Source: Candidatus Saccharimonadota bacterium (GTDB lineage Bacteria > Patescibacteriota > Saccharimonadia > Saccharimonadales > Saccharimonadaceae). From it: a stretch of DNA of 16,386 nucleotides. The stretch is from NCBI GenBank assembly GCA_905372495.1, contig CAJPPG010000013.1:1-16386 (forward strand). The letters are read 5' to 3'. The position numbers were made by a program, and so were the translations under genes. Numbering within the stretch: the first letter of the stretch is position 1; each line of letters starts with the position of its first letter. Below the pieces are notes generated by a model that saw only the letters and a program-made list of their open reading frames with translations, was not told where the DNA came from and searched no databases. Shown here one piece after another: positions 9,358 to 15,074 of this stretch.

Positions 9358-9864
9358 CTATTCATTTCCCTGGCCAAGCACTCTTCCATAGCGATCAAGC
9401 AAAAGTTTAGCTGCTAATTCACGTTTTTTTCGATATTTCTCGTTCGGATCCTTAATCTTTATTGCTTCGCTAACTGCTCTCATAAATTCCGGTTCCAATC
9501 CATCCATATCTCTTGCTTTTGGTAAATCTGTTCCAACAACTTTTCCTTCATCGTTAAAGGTCATGTTCCCAACTGTCACCACTTCCCCCAGTGGCGCCTG
9601 CGGAGTCTCCTCTGACGACAAAAAACCAGTAGCAGCTAAGCCAGCATTTCCCAAGATATTGGCATTTCCATAGGCATTTGGTGGACCTTGATTTACAAGA
9701 TTCATATTATTTGGTAACTGCTCGACACTTTGTTCAATTCCCTCCTCCATTGACTCTTGGTGCATATTTGGATCGAGATTGTGCAGATTGGGATTATACT
9801 GGAGCTTCTCAAGATTTTTCCACTGCTCCATATTCTGCCCTGGCCCAACATTACCATTATCCAT
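9358..9864 (-). CDS. Hypothetical Asn-rich small protein, first gene of the ATPase operon
   Basis: A 168-residue soluble-looking protein with no signal peptide or membrane helix and no family I recognise. The first 75 residues are rich in Asn, Gln, Pro and Met (low complexity, probably disordered). The rest looks folded: a short beta-like segment (EVVTVGNMTFNDEGKVV) is followed by a charged helical region (about 120-163, EPEFMRAVSEAIK... KRELAAKLLLDRYG). The tight spacing to the downstream VirD4/TraG-like ATPase suggests a partner or regulator of that motor (inference). The ATG has no Shine-Dalgarno. Instead a TGGTAAAAT extended -10 ends 6 nt before it, so the mRNA is predicted to be leaderless. 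An alternative start at Met12 (9831) has AGGG 6 nt upstream. Confidence 0.75.
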   Translation of the reverse strand: MDNGNVGPGQNMEQWKNLEKLQYNPNLHNLDPNMHQESMEEGIEQSVEQLPNNMNLVNQGPPNAYGNANILGNAGLAATGFLSSEETPQAPLGEVVTVGNMTFNDEGKVVGTDLPKARDMDGLEPEFMRAVSEAIKIKDPNEKYRKKRELAAKLLLDRYGRVLGQGNE

Positions 9865-9870
9865 ACCACT

Positions 9871-9899
9871 ATTTTACCATATACACTTTAATTTAAAGT
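9871..9899 (-). promoter_or_regulatory. Extended -10 promoter with overlapping palindrome
   Basis: On the minus strand TGG-TAAAAT (9879-9871) ends 6 nt before the ATG at 9864, so the predicted start site (7 nt from the hexamer) is the A of the ATG. No good -35 hexamer is present. A perfect 15-bp palindrome (ACTTTAA-T-TTAAAGT, 9885-9899) covers the -35/spacer region, where a repressor or activator could bind. Confidence 0.55.
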
Positions 9900-10009
9900 A
9901 TTATTTTTATTCAACATTTTCTAAAATAATTATTTTACTCAATCTCTCTACACTCCACTAATTTCACCTCTATAAATCGTTAAGAAACAAAGCATAAAAG
10001 AAATCATCG

Positions 10010-10037
10010 CGGTATAAAAAATAACCCTTGCGGGTCT
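10010..10037 (-). terminator. Terminator overlapping the stop codon of the small membrane protein
   Basis: On the minus strand AGACCC / GGGTTA (10037-10032 with 10027-10022) forms a short stem over a GCAA loop, followed by TTTTTTAT. The stem begins within the stop codon of the upstream gene (10038-10036). The core ACCCGCAA-GGGT resembles the stronger terminator at 15274-15306. Confidence 0.55.
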
Positions 10038-10395
10038 AATTCTCACTAATCTTAGTAAATAAAAAAACATTAACAGCTACTAATAAAATCGGACCTAACA
10101 CTAACAAAATTAGATTTCTCACACCTGAAGCAATTAAAACCAATACCGTAATCGGTAAAATTGCGATAATGCCTGCATTGATGTAGTCTTTTTTAATCAT
10201 TACTCTTCTTGCAAAAAAAATCTTTACAAAAAATTTCATAAAAAAAGTAACGACTCCAAAAGAAAGAAAATAAACCAAAACAAAGAAAAACAATATTCCT
10301 AATGGCCCTATGTTTGCCGGCGACGTCAAAAATAATATTGCTAAAATAATCGACAATACAACTAATGATAAAATCAAAATTAATCGATTAACCAT
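10036..10395 (-). CDS. Small four-helix membrane protein of unknown function
   Basis: A protein of 119 residues from the chosen start. It contains four hydrophobic segments (about 5-24, 33-56, 74-92 and 94-114), with a basic loop (FFARRVMIKKD) between the second and third. This is an integral membrane protein and I do not recognise the family. An upstream in-frame ATG (10413) would add six residues (MTYNMF), but neither start has a Shine-Dalgarno. A perfect TATAAT (10407-10402) lies inside that extension and ends 6 nt before the ATG at 10395. Transcription would therefore begin at this second ATG as a leaderless message, and this start is preferred. The gene is followed directly by a terminator, so it appears monocistronic. 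Confidence 0.65.
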   Translation of the reverse strand: MVNRLILILSLVVLSIILAILFLTSPANIGPLGILFFFVLVYFLSFGVVTFFMKFFVKIFFARRVMIKKDYINAGIIAILPITVLVLIASGVRNLILLVLGPILLVAVNVFLFTKISEN

Positions 10396-10401
10396 AAACA
10401 T

Positions 10402-10407
10402 ATTATA
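10402..10407 (-). promoter_or_regulatory. -10 element TATAAT of a predicted leaderless gene
   Basis: A consensus TATAAT on the minus strand ends 6 nt before ATG 10395, predicting a start site at the A of the ATG. The -35 region (about 17 bp upstream, GTTCTT) is a poor match. Confidence 0.5.
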
Positions 10408-10544
10408 CGTCATTTTAAAACTTAAAGAACATAATCCTTTATAAGAATCATCTGCCGTTATTCCCCACTTCTTATTAAGTTGAACAAATTTAAGGAATTT
10501 TATTTATTAATAGGGATTATTTTATTTACTTTCTAAAACACCTC

Positions 10545-10700
10545 ATCTAGTCAAACTAGATCACATAATGTACTCCCACCTTAGTATCTAGGTGGGTGGT
10601 TATCCGGCGCTAAAAACATAAATATATACCGCAACCATCTCCACCTAGACAATTTGACCGCTCCACGTATAGTGGGGCATCCGTCTTTAGCTCCCCCCTC
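10545..10700. ncRNA. Candidate structured RNA of unknown class
   Basis: This GC-richer block lies within very AT-rich DNA and has no plausible ORF. Plus-strand pairings: TCTAGGTGG (10587-10595) with CCACCTAGA (10641-10649), a perfect 9 bp, extended inward by TGGTT/AACCA and CGG/CCG to a 21-nt loop; CCCACCT (10575-10581) with AGGTGGG (10590-10596), which competes with the first stem; GCTCCAC/GTGGGGC (10660-10678) over GTATA; and ATCTAGT/ACTAGAT (10545-10561). A C6 run follows at about 10693. The strand cannot be decided. Motifs of SRP RNA (GGAAGCAGCC core), tmRNA or RNase P are absent. It could be a stand-alone ncRNA or a cis-regulatory element, but the nearest minus-strand gene appears leaderless, which argues against a leader riboswitch. 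Confidence 0.4.
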
Positions 10701-11013
10701 CAAAGCCCTTAAAATATCCTTACATTAAGCATGTTTAGATATCTTTAAAACCAACCTTTTAAATTACATTTAGATTCTCACAATCTTTTTATTTGTTGAT
10801 TTTTATGTTTGTCTTTCGACACTCTTATACTAACACAAGCATAAAATTAAATCAATATCAATTATCCTATTTATTTATGTATTTATTACAATATTACTTA
10901 AAAGTACCATAATCTTCCCTATAAAAAGAATAAGTAATGTAGTTTTTAAGAATGTAATAATCACAACAAATTACATATATTTTACTAGTTATTGTGAACT
11001 TTACATTAATTAA
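10701..11013. other. AT-rich intergenic stretch, nothing recognised
   Basis: About 310 bases of strongly AT-rich sequence. I found no ORF with a ribosome site, no strong hairpin and no convincing promoter. A TATAAG on the minus strand near 10826 could be a weak -10. Confidence 0.5.
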
Positions 11014-11151
11014 TTACAACAATGTCATATAATTTATGTATATTATTTCTACAACATAGACAAAAAATAAGACAAAAAAAATAGTCGTCATCACTATGCC
11101 TATTCCGTTATCATAATGCCTATTTTCAATATTTAAAAATATTTTTTCCAT
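11014..11151 (-). CDS. Possible 45-residue single-helix membrane peptide
   Basis: From ATG 11151 the frame encodes 45 residues: a short polar N-terminus (MEKIFLNIENRHYDNG) and then a long hydrophobic segment (IGIVMTTIFFVLFFVYVVEII) ending YMTLL. AAGGTGG lies 9-13 nt upstream, a slightly distant ribosome site. The frame extends 18 codons further to 11205, but without a ribosome site. The hydrophobicity may simply reflect T-rich codons in AT-rich DNA. No neighbour suggests a role. Weak call. Confidence 0.3.
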   Translation of the reverse strand: MEKIFLNIENRHYDNGIGIVMTTIFFVLFFVYVVEIIYINYMTLL

Positions 11152-11205
11152 TAACAAAAATCCACCTTGTCCATAAAGTATTAACGAACAAAGAGTCCGT
11201 GGCAC

Positions 11206-11726
11206 TCATTTTTTTTAAAAGTAGCTATCCCAAAAATAAAGCTTTTCATACACTTCGCCATATGCCCCCATCAATCTCTTTTTTCAATCTTCCTTTAAAA
11301 AATCAAAAAGCCACAAACCAAAAAATTACCACGCATATATTCACATTTTCGACATCAAAACGCTTCACAATATTAACAATAAAAGTCACGATGATTTTTC
11401 ATCATTCAAATATTCATCAACACAATATAAGACCTGACTTATTAGCCTAAGTATTCCTTCTATTTTCAACAAAAAAGCCTCATTTAACTTGAGACTACTA
11501 TATTCATAAAAAGAAAAGTCGGCCAAACTGCGAGGAATGCCGACATTTTCTTATAGAGTGTGGAGTTTTTTGGCTATATTGTTTGTTTTTGGCTTTGAAT
11601 AATTTTTTTATTCAAAAGCTACCTCTATATTACCGCTCTATTTCGCTTATGTCAACAACTTTTTGAATAAAATAATTATGATTTTTAGCTTCTTTTCCAC
11701 ACCACATTTTCACTTCCCCTGTAAAT
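11206..11726. other. AT-rich non-coding stretch with two hairpins
   Basis: No convincing gene is present. A perfect 6-bp hairpin GTCGGC/GCCGAC (11518-11544, 15-nt loop) is followed by T-rich DNA on both strands and may be a bidirectional terminator. A second hairpin (about 11592-11618) pairs GCTTTGAATAA with TTATTCAAAAGC, with one bulged A, across a T-run. Between them is a 21-codon hydrophobic frame (11537-11602), discussed under findings. Confidence 0.45.
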
Positions 11727-11750
11727 AAAAAAGAGCACCAGAGGTGCCTT
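11727..11750 (-). terminator. Terminator of ssrA
   Basis: On the minus strand, 17 bases after the tmRNA CCA end, GGCACC-TCT-GGTGCT forms a short stem (including a G-U pair) followed by CTTTTTTATTT. Confidence 0.75.
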
Positions 11751-11766
11751 TTAAAACAAACTTTTA

Positions 11767-12119
11767 TGGTGGAGCTGCCGGATACTGCCTCCGGGTCCGA
11801 AAAATCTCCATGATATCATTCTACATGCATAGTTCTTTGTTTCATCTCGGTTATTTCTAGAAGCTGCAATAGAACAAAACTTCTAGAACCCATGATTTAT
11901 TTTTCTAGACAACTTGCATCACTTAGTTGTCCCTATTCCCTATTTTATGACAATTTAGATCTTCCGGGAAACTATATCTAAACCGGCCTATAAAAAATTA
12001 GGCGTAAACAGGTGCGTAAAGCACATGCTTTGAAGTTGTTTCTTCACTTATTCAATACTTACGGTATCAATCGTCATGCCTGATATCTGTTAATAATCCG
12101 TCTAAGCTTTGTCAGCCCC
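11767..12119 (-). ncRNA. ssrA: Transfer-messenger RNA (tmRNA)
   Basis: tmRNA rescues stalled ribosomes with SmpB, adding a degradation tag. A 353-nt molecule is recognised from the 5' GGGGCTG pairing with 3' CAGCTCC followed by an encoded CCA, the D-region CTTAGACGG (compare ATTCGACGG in E. coli), and the TTTTTCGGAC before the T-arm. Pseudoknot-like pairings lie downstream of the tag: TTTAGAT/ATCTAAA interleaved with CCGG/CCCGG, GACAACT/AGTTGTC, and TTCTAGAAG/CTTCTAGAA. The most likely tag frame ends at a UAA (12000-11998) inside a GCCTA/TAGGC hairpin, as is usual, and reads EETTSKHVLYAPVYA. The resume codon is uncertain by a codon or two. The T-stem CCGGA/TCCGG is intact, but its loop is GGCAGTA rather than the TTCRANY form. 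The gene is monocistronic and divergent from comM. Confidence 0.9.
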
Positions 12120-12130
12120 AACTGACTTCA

Positions 12131-12159
12131 ATCTTAACATGTTTCCCACATTTTTTCAA
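12131..12159 (-). promoter_or_regulatory. Promoter of ssrA
   Basis: On the minus strand TTGAAA (12159-12154), a 17-bp spacer, then TAAGAT (12136-12131) preceded by TGT (extended -10). The predicted start near 12124 gives about 5 nt of leader before the mature tmRNA 5' end, to be removed by RNase P. Confidence 0.7.
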
Positions 12160-12167
12160 TTTTATAT

Positions 12168-12199
12168 CATAAGCAAGATATCAATCATAAGCAAGATAT
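12168..12199 (-). repeat. Pair of 14-bp direct repeats upstream of ssrA
   Basis: CATAAGCAAGATAT at 12168-12181 and 12186-12199 (18-bp period, 4-bp gap). On the minus strand the pair ends 8 bases before the ssrA -35 element, the position of an activator or UP-like element. It is identical in sequence to the pair at 1190-1224. It also lies 61 bp upstream of the comM promoter on the other strand, so it could influence both genes. Confidence 0.65.
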
Positions 12200-12259
12200 C
12201 TTTTCACCCCAGTTATTTTATTTTAAACTGTCTTTTTTTATCCAAAAAATGCATATTTC

Positions 12260-12289
12260 TCGACTTTTCTTTAAGCCCCTAGTTATATT
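12260..12289 (+). promoter_or_regulatory. Predicted promoter of leaderless comM
   Basis: TCGACT (12260-12265), an 18-bp spacer, then TATATT (12284-12289). The hexamer ends 6 nt before the comM ATG, so the predicted start site coincides with the A of the ATG. Confidence 0.5.
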
Positions 12290-12295
12290 AAAAAT

Positions 12296-13831
12296 ATGAT
12301 AACAAAAGTATATTCAGCCATTCCCTGTGGCTATAATGGCAAAATCATCGAGGTCGAAGCTAGCCTTGTTAAAGGTCTACCTGTATTCAATCTCGTTGGT
12401 ATGGCTGATAAAACCATTTTTGAGTCAAGAGATCGCGTCCGTAATGCCATACAAAATTCTGATCTTACGTTTCCACTCCAAAAAGTCACCGTTAATCTCG
12501 CTCCCGCCAATCTGATCAAAACTGGATCCACTCTTGACCTACCAATCGCAATTGCCATTCTTGCTGGTAGTAAGCAATTAACCTCTCTTGATATAATGCA
12601 TAAATTTTTTGTCGGTGAACTTTCATTAAGCGGCGACCTTCGACCTGTTTATGGCATTATTAACATCGTTGAGGCTGCTAGAGATGCTGGCTTCACCGAA
12701 ATATATCTTCCAAGCGGAAATTTAAACTCCGCCGCCATCGTGGATGGTATTAAGCTTTTTCCAATTAAAAACCTGCGTCAGCTATTTCTTCATCTCAAAG
12801 GCCAAACACCAATAGCTCCGATCTCTTCACAGCACTATCAACCGCCCCGTCCATCATCAATCACAAATTTCGACACAACACTTGACCAAGTTTATGGACT
12901 TAATTTTGCTAAACGTGCCCTCACACTCGCTCTAGCCGGCCATCATAATATACTTTTTTGTGGGCCTCCAGGTAGTGGCAAGACCTTACTCGCTAAAACT
13001 ATTCCGGCTCTTCTCCCCCAACCCAACACTCATGAACTACTCGAAATTACCAAACTCACAGAACTCTCTAAGGCCCTCAATACTATATATTCCCGGCCAT
13101 TTCGTTCGCCCCATCACAGCAGTTCCGCTTGCGCCGTTATTGGTGGCGGAAATCCTATCACGCCAGGAGAAATATCTCTTGCGCATCATGGTGTGCTCTT
13201 TCTTGATGAATTACCAGAATTTTCTCGTCAAATTATAGAAGCATTACGTCAGCCACTTGAGGATCATCAAATCACAATTGCCAGAACCAAAGAAAAAGTC
13301 ACCTATCCCGCAAATTTCATCCTTGTTGCCACTATGAATCCCTGCCCCTGCGGTTTTTATGGCAGCAAAATCAAGCCTTGCACCTGTACCCCAAATGAAA
13401 TTCAACGTTATCAAAAGAAAATCAGTGGACCAATCCTAGATCGCATTGATATTAAAGTTAACGTTCCGTATTTAGGAAATCAAAAAATCCTCAATCAATT
13501 CAATCTGGGCAACCTCAGTTCGATTCAAGAACAACCCCTAACTCACCATTTTATTAAAAATTGTATACAAGAAGCATTGGATTATCAAAAAACACGCTAC
13601 CAGACAGATCAACTCTATAATGGAATACTTTCCTCTTCCCAGATTACAAAATTTATTCATCTTAACGACTCAGAAAAAAGACACCTTGAACAGGCTTCCA
13701 ATAAGCTTCAATTGTCTGCCCGTTCCCTCCTGAAAATCATTCGTCTCTCACGCACTATTGCTGACCTCGACCACTCAAATAATATCAAAATTCAACATCT
13801 CTCAGAAGCTATCAGTTTTAATCAACCCTAA
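12296..13831 (+). CDS. comM: ComM/YifB-family Mg-chelatase-like AAA+ ATPase
   Basis: A 511-residue AAA+ protein of the YifB/ComM family. In naturally competent bacteria ComM is a hexameric helicase that promotes branch migration when incoming single-stranded DNA integrates. An N-terminal Lon-like fold domain (about 1-170, FNLVGMADKTIFESRDRVR, TGSTLDLPIAIAIL) precedes the AAA+ domain: Walker A GPPGSGKT (223-230), the RSPHHSSS family signature (280-287), Walker B VLFLDE (300-305), sensor 1 VATMNPCPCG, and four cysteines (350, 352, 362, 364) in the CPCG...CTC insert. The C-terminal Mg-chelatase lid domain ends with ARSLLKIIRLSRTIADL. Length is normal. The ATG has no Shine-Dalgarno and a -10 directly upstream, so translation is predicted to be leaderless. 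The family assignment is firm. Involvement in transformation here is inferred. Confidence 0.95.
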   Translation: MITKVYSAIPCGYNGKIIEVEASLVKGLPVFNLVGMADKTIFESRDRVRNAIQNSDLTFPLQKVTVNLAPANLIKTGSTLDLPIAIAILAGSKQLTSLDIMHKFFVGELSLSGDLRPVYGIINIVEAARDAGFTEIYLPSGNLNSAAIVDGIKLFPIKNLRQLFLHLKGQTPIAPISSQHYQPPRPSSITNFDTTLDQVYGLNFAKRALTLALAGHHNILFCGPPGSGKTLLAKTIPALLPQPNTHELLEITKLTELSKALNTIYSRPFRSPHHSSSACAVIGGGNPITPGEISLAHHGVLFLDELPEFSRQIIEALRQPLEDHQITIARTKEKVTYPANFILVATMNPCPCGFYGSKIKPCTCTPNEIQRYQKKISGPILDRIDIKVNVPYLGNQKILNQFNLGNLSSIQEQPLTHHFIKNCIQEALDYQKTRYQTDQLYNGILSSSQITKFIHLNDSEKRHLEQASNKLQLSARSLLKIIRLSRTIADLDHSNNIKIQHLSEAISFNQP

Positions 13832-13857
13832 GACGCTCATAACTTAGGTGTAACCCC

Positions 13858-13886
13858 TTGATAATCCCAGCTATTCTTGGTATAAT
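13858..13886 (+). promoter_or_regulatory. Promoter of the infC-rpmI-rplT-rpmB operon
   Basis: TTGATA (13858-13863), exactly 17 bp, then a consensus TATAAT (13881-13886) preceded by TGG (extended -10). It is the strongest promoter in the window. It predicts a start near 13893 and a leader of about 26 nt containing AAAGGA before infC. Confidence 0.85.
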
Positions 13887-13918
13887 TCTATCTATTAAGG
13901 TTAAAAGAAAGGACTATC

Positions 13919-14440
13919 ATTAGTATCAAAAATTCACGTACAAAAATCAATGGAGAAATCCGTTACGAATCTGTGCGAGTTATTGGAACTAATGGAGAGC
14001 AGCTTGGTATTATGTCAAGCCGTGAAGCTCAGCTCCTCGCAAGAGAAAATGGCGTTGATCTAGTTGAAATTGCTGGAAACGCAAATCCTCCTGTTGTCAG
14101 AATTATCGACTGGGGTAAATTTCAATACCAGAAGATGAAAGAAGAAGCTAAAAATCGTAAGAAAGCTCGTGAGAAACAATCTGAGCTAAAACAGATGAAG
14201 ATTGGCCTCAAAATCAGTGACAATGACCTCAATATTAAAATCCGCAAAATTAAAAGCTTCCTCGATGATGGCGATCATTGTAAAATCATGATTACCTTCC
14301 GAGGTCGTGAGCTTGCTCACAAAGAGCTTGGCAGCACCCTACTCGATCGTATTTTAGCTGAATTAGCTGAAGTAGCCATCGTTGAAGGTAAACCACAATT
14401 TGCCGGACGTAATTTATCAGTCGGAGTTCGGAAGAAGTAA
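13919..14440 (+). CDS. infC: Translation initiation factor IF-3, AUU start
   Basis: IF-3 binds the 30S subunit, keeps subunits apart and proofreads start-codon and initiator-tRNA selection. A 173-residue protein. The N-domain carries KINGEIRYESVRVIG...EQLGIMSSREAQLLARENGVDLVEIAGNANPPVVRIIDWGKFQY. A Lys-rich linker (about 75-95) and the C-domain (IKIRKIKSFLDDGDHCKIMITFRGRE) follow. The conserved INGEIR motif lies upstream of the first ordinary start codon (GTG 13973), and no ATG, GTG or TTG occurs between it and the upstream in-frame stop. An ATT at 13919 lies 5 nt after AAAGGA and is chosen. ATC at 13916 is the only other candidate. E. coli infC also starts with AUU, which allows IF-3 to repress its own synthesis; the same control is likely here. 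Confidence 0.93.
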   Translation: MSIKNSRTKINGEIRYESVRVIGTNGEQLGIMSSREAQLLARENGVDLVEIAGNANPPVVRIIDWGKFQYQKMKEEAKNRKKAREKQSELKQMKIGLKISDNDLNIKIRKIKSFLDDGDHCKIMITFRGRELAHKELGSTLLDRILAELAEVAIVEGKPQFAGRNLSVGVRKK

Positions 14441-14474
14441 TTTCCTACTTCCACGGTTCCCTGATCGCTCCTTA

Positions 14475-14491
14475 ACTCAGTTATCCTGAGT
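14475..14491 (+). promoter_or_regulatory. Hairpin in the infC-rpmI gap
   Basis: ACTCAG-TTATC-CTGAGT is a perfect 6-bp stem in the 83-nt gap before rpmI. In E. coli and Bacillus subtilis this operon is autoregulated by L20 binding leader RNA; a similar role here is possible but unproven. The same gap holds TTATCC (14481-14486), 17 bp and TATAAC (14504-14509), a possible internal promoter. Confidence 0.35.
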
Positions 14492-14523
14492 ACAAATATT
14501 AACTATAACTAAAAGGAAAACCT

Positions 14524-14718
14524 ATGCCTAAGTTAAAAACTCACAAAGGCACTGCTAAGCGCATCAAGATTTCCGGTACTGGAAAATTAATCCGCGAACG
14601 CGCCTTTGGTAACCACATTCTTGCTAAGAAATCTAAAGCAAGAAAACGCAATATGAAAACTGCTGGTGCAGTCGAAGGTAAAATTGCAAAAAACATTAAG
14701 AGTGCATTAGGAGTTTAA
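14524..14718 (+). CDS. rpmI: 50S ribosomal protein L35
   Basis: A 64-residue basic protein with the L35 pattern: PKLKTHKGTAKRIKISGTGKLIRERAF, then HILAKKSKARKRN. It is a large-subunit protein that binds 23S rRNA. Length is as expected. AAGGA lies 7 nt upstream. It follows infC and is tightly coupled to rplT (2-base gap; the rplT ribosome site AGGAG is in its last codons). This is the classic infC-rpmI-rplT order. Confidence 0.96.
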   Translation: MPKLKTHKGTAKRIKISGTGKLIRERAFGNHILAKKSKARKRNMKTAGAVEGKIAKNIKSALGV

Positions 14719-14720
14719 TT

Positions 14721-15074
14721 ATGAGAATTAAAAGAGGTGTCGCTGCACGCGCAAAACACAAAAAAATCCTAGCTGCCGCTAAAGGTATGCAACATTATCG
14801 TACACGAAGTTTCCGTCTTGCTAAGCAAGGCGTCATCAAGGCTCTTCGATACGCTTACCGTGACCGCCGTAATCGCAAACGCGACCTACGTGCTCTCTGG
14901 ATCACCCGTATTAACAACGCATCCCGTGAGCTTGGTCTAAGCTATTCTCAGCTTATCAATCTTATGAAGAAACAGAATATTACCGTTGACCGCAAAATCC
15001 TTGCTGAACTTGCTGTTAACCAGCCTTCTGCGTTCAAAGCTATTGTCGAAAAAGCTAAACAGGAGAATAAGTAA
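14721..15074 (+). CDS. rplT: 50S ribosomal protein L20
   Basis: A 117-residue L20, an early assembly protein that binds 23S rRNA and in other bacteria represses this operon. The family signature is clear: RIKRGVAARAKHKKILAAAKGM, the RSFRLAKQGVIKALRYAYRDRRNRKRDLRALWITRINNA helix-rich core, and GLSYSQLINLMKKQNITVDRKILAELAV. Full length. Its TAA stop shares its last A with the ATG of rpmB (TAATG). Confidence 0.97.
   Translation: MRIKRGVAARAKHKKILAAAKGMQHYRTRSFRLAKQGVIKALRYAYRDRRNRKRDLRALWITRINNASRELGLSYSQLINLMKKQNITVDRKILAELAVNQPSAFKAIVEKAKQENK

Noticed and set aside
744..9961. Numerous 60-155-codon plus-strand frames opposite gyrA, gyrB and the ATPase genes
   Set aside because: They are antisense to clearly conserved proteins, lack ribosome sites and resemble nothing; the coding evidence on the minus strand explains them.
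10545..10700. SRP RNA (4.5S) or 6S RNA as identity of the structured block
   Set aside because: The GGAAG...GCAGCC apical core of SRP RNA is absent on both strands, and there is no long hairpin with a central open bubble as in 6S RNA.
11199..11450. 83-codon plus-strand open frame in the gene-poor region
   Set aside because: No ribosome site, composition (Phe/Ile/Thr/His/Lys) as expected for random AT-rich DNA, no recognisable domain or conserved pattern.
13827..13848. CCTAAG/CTTAGG hairpin overlapping the comM stop codon
   Set aside because: A 10-nt loop and no T-run follow, so it is not a convincing terminator; probably chance.
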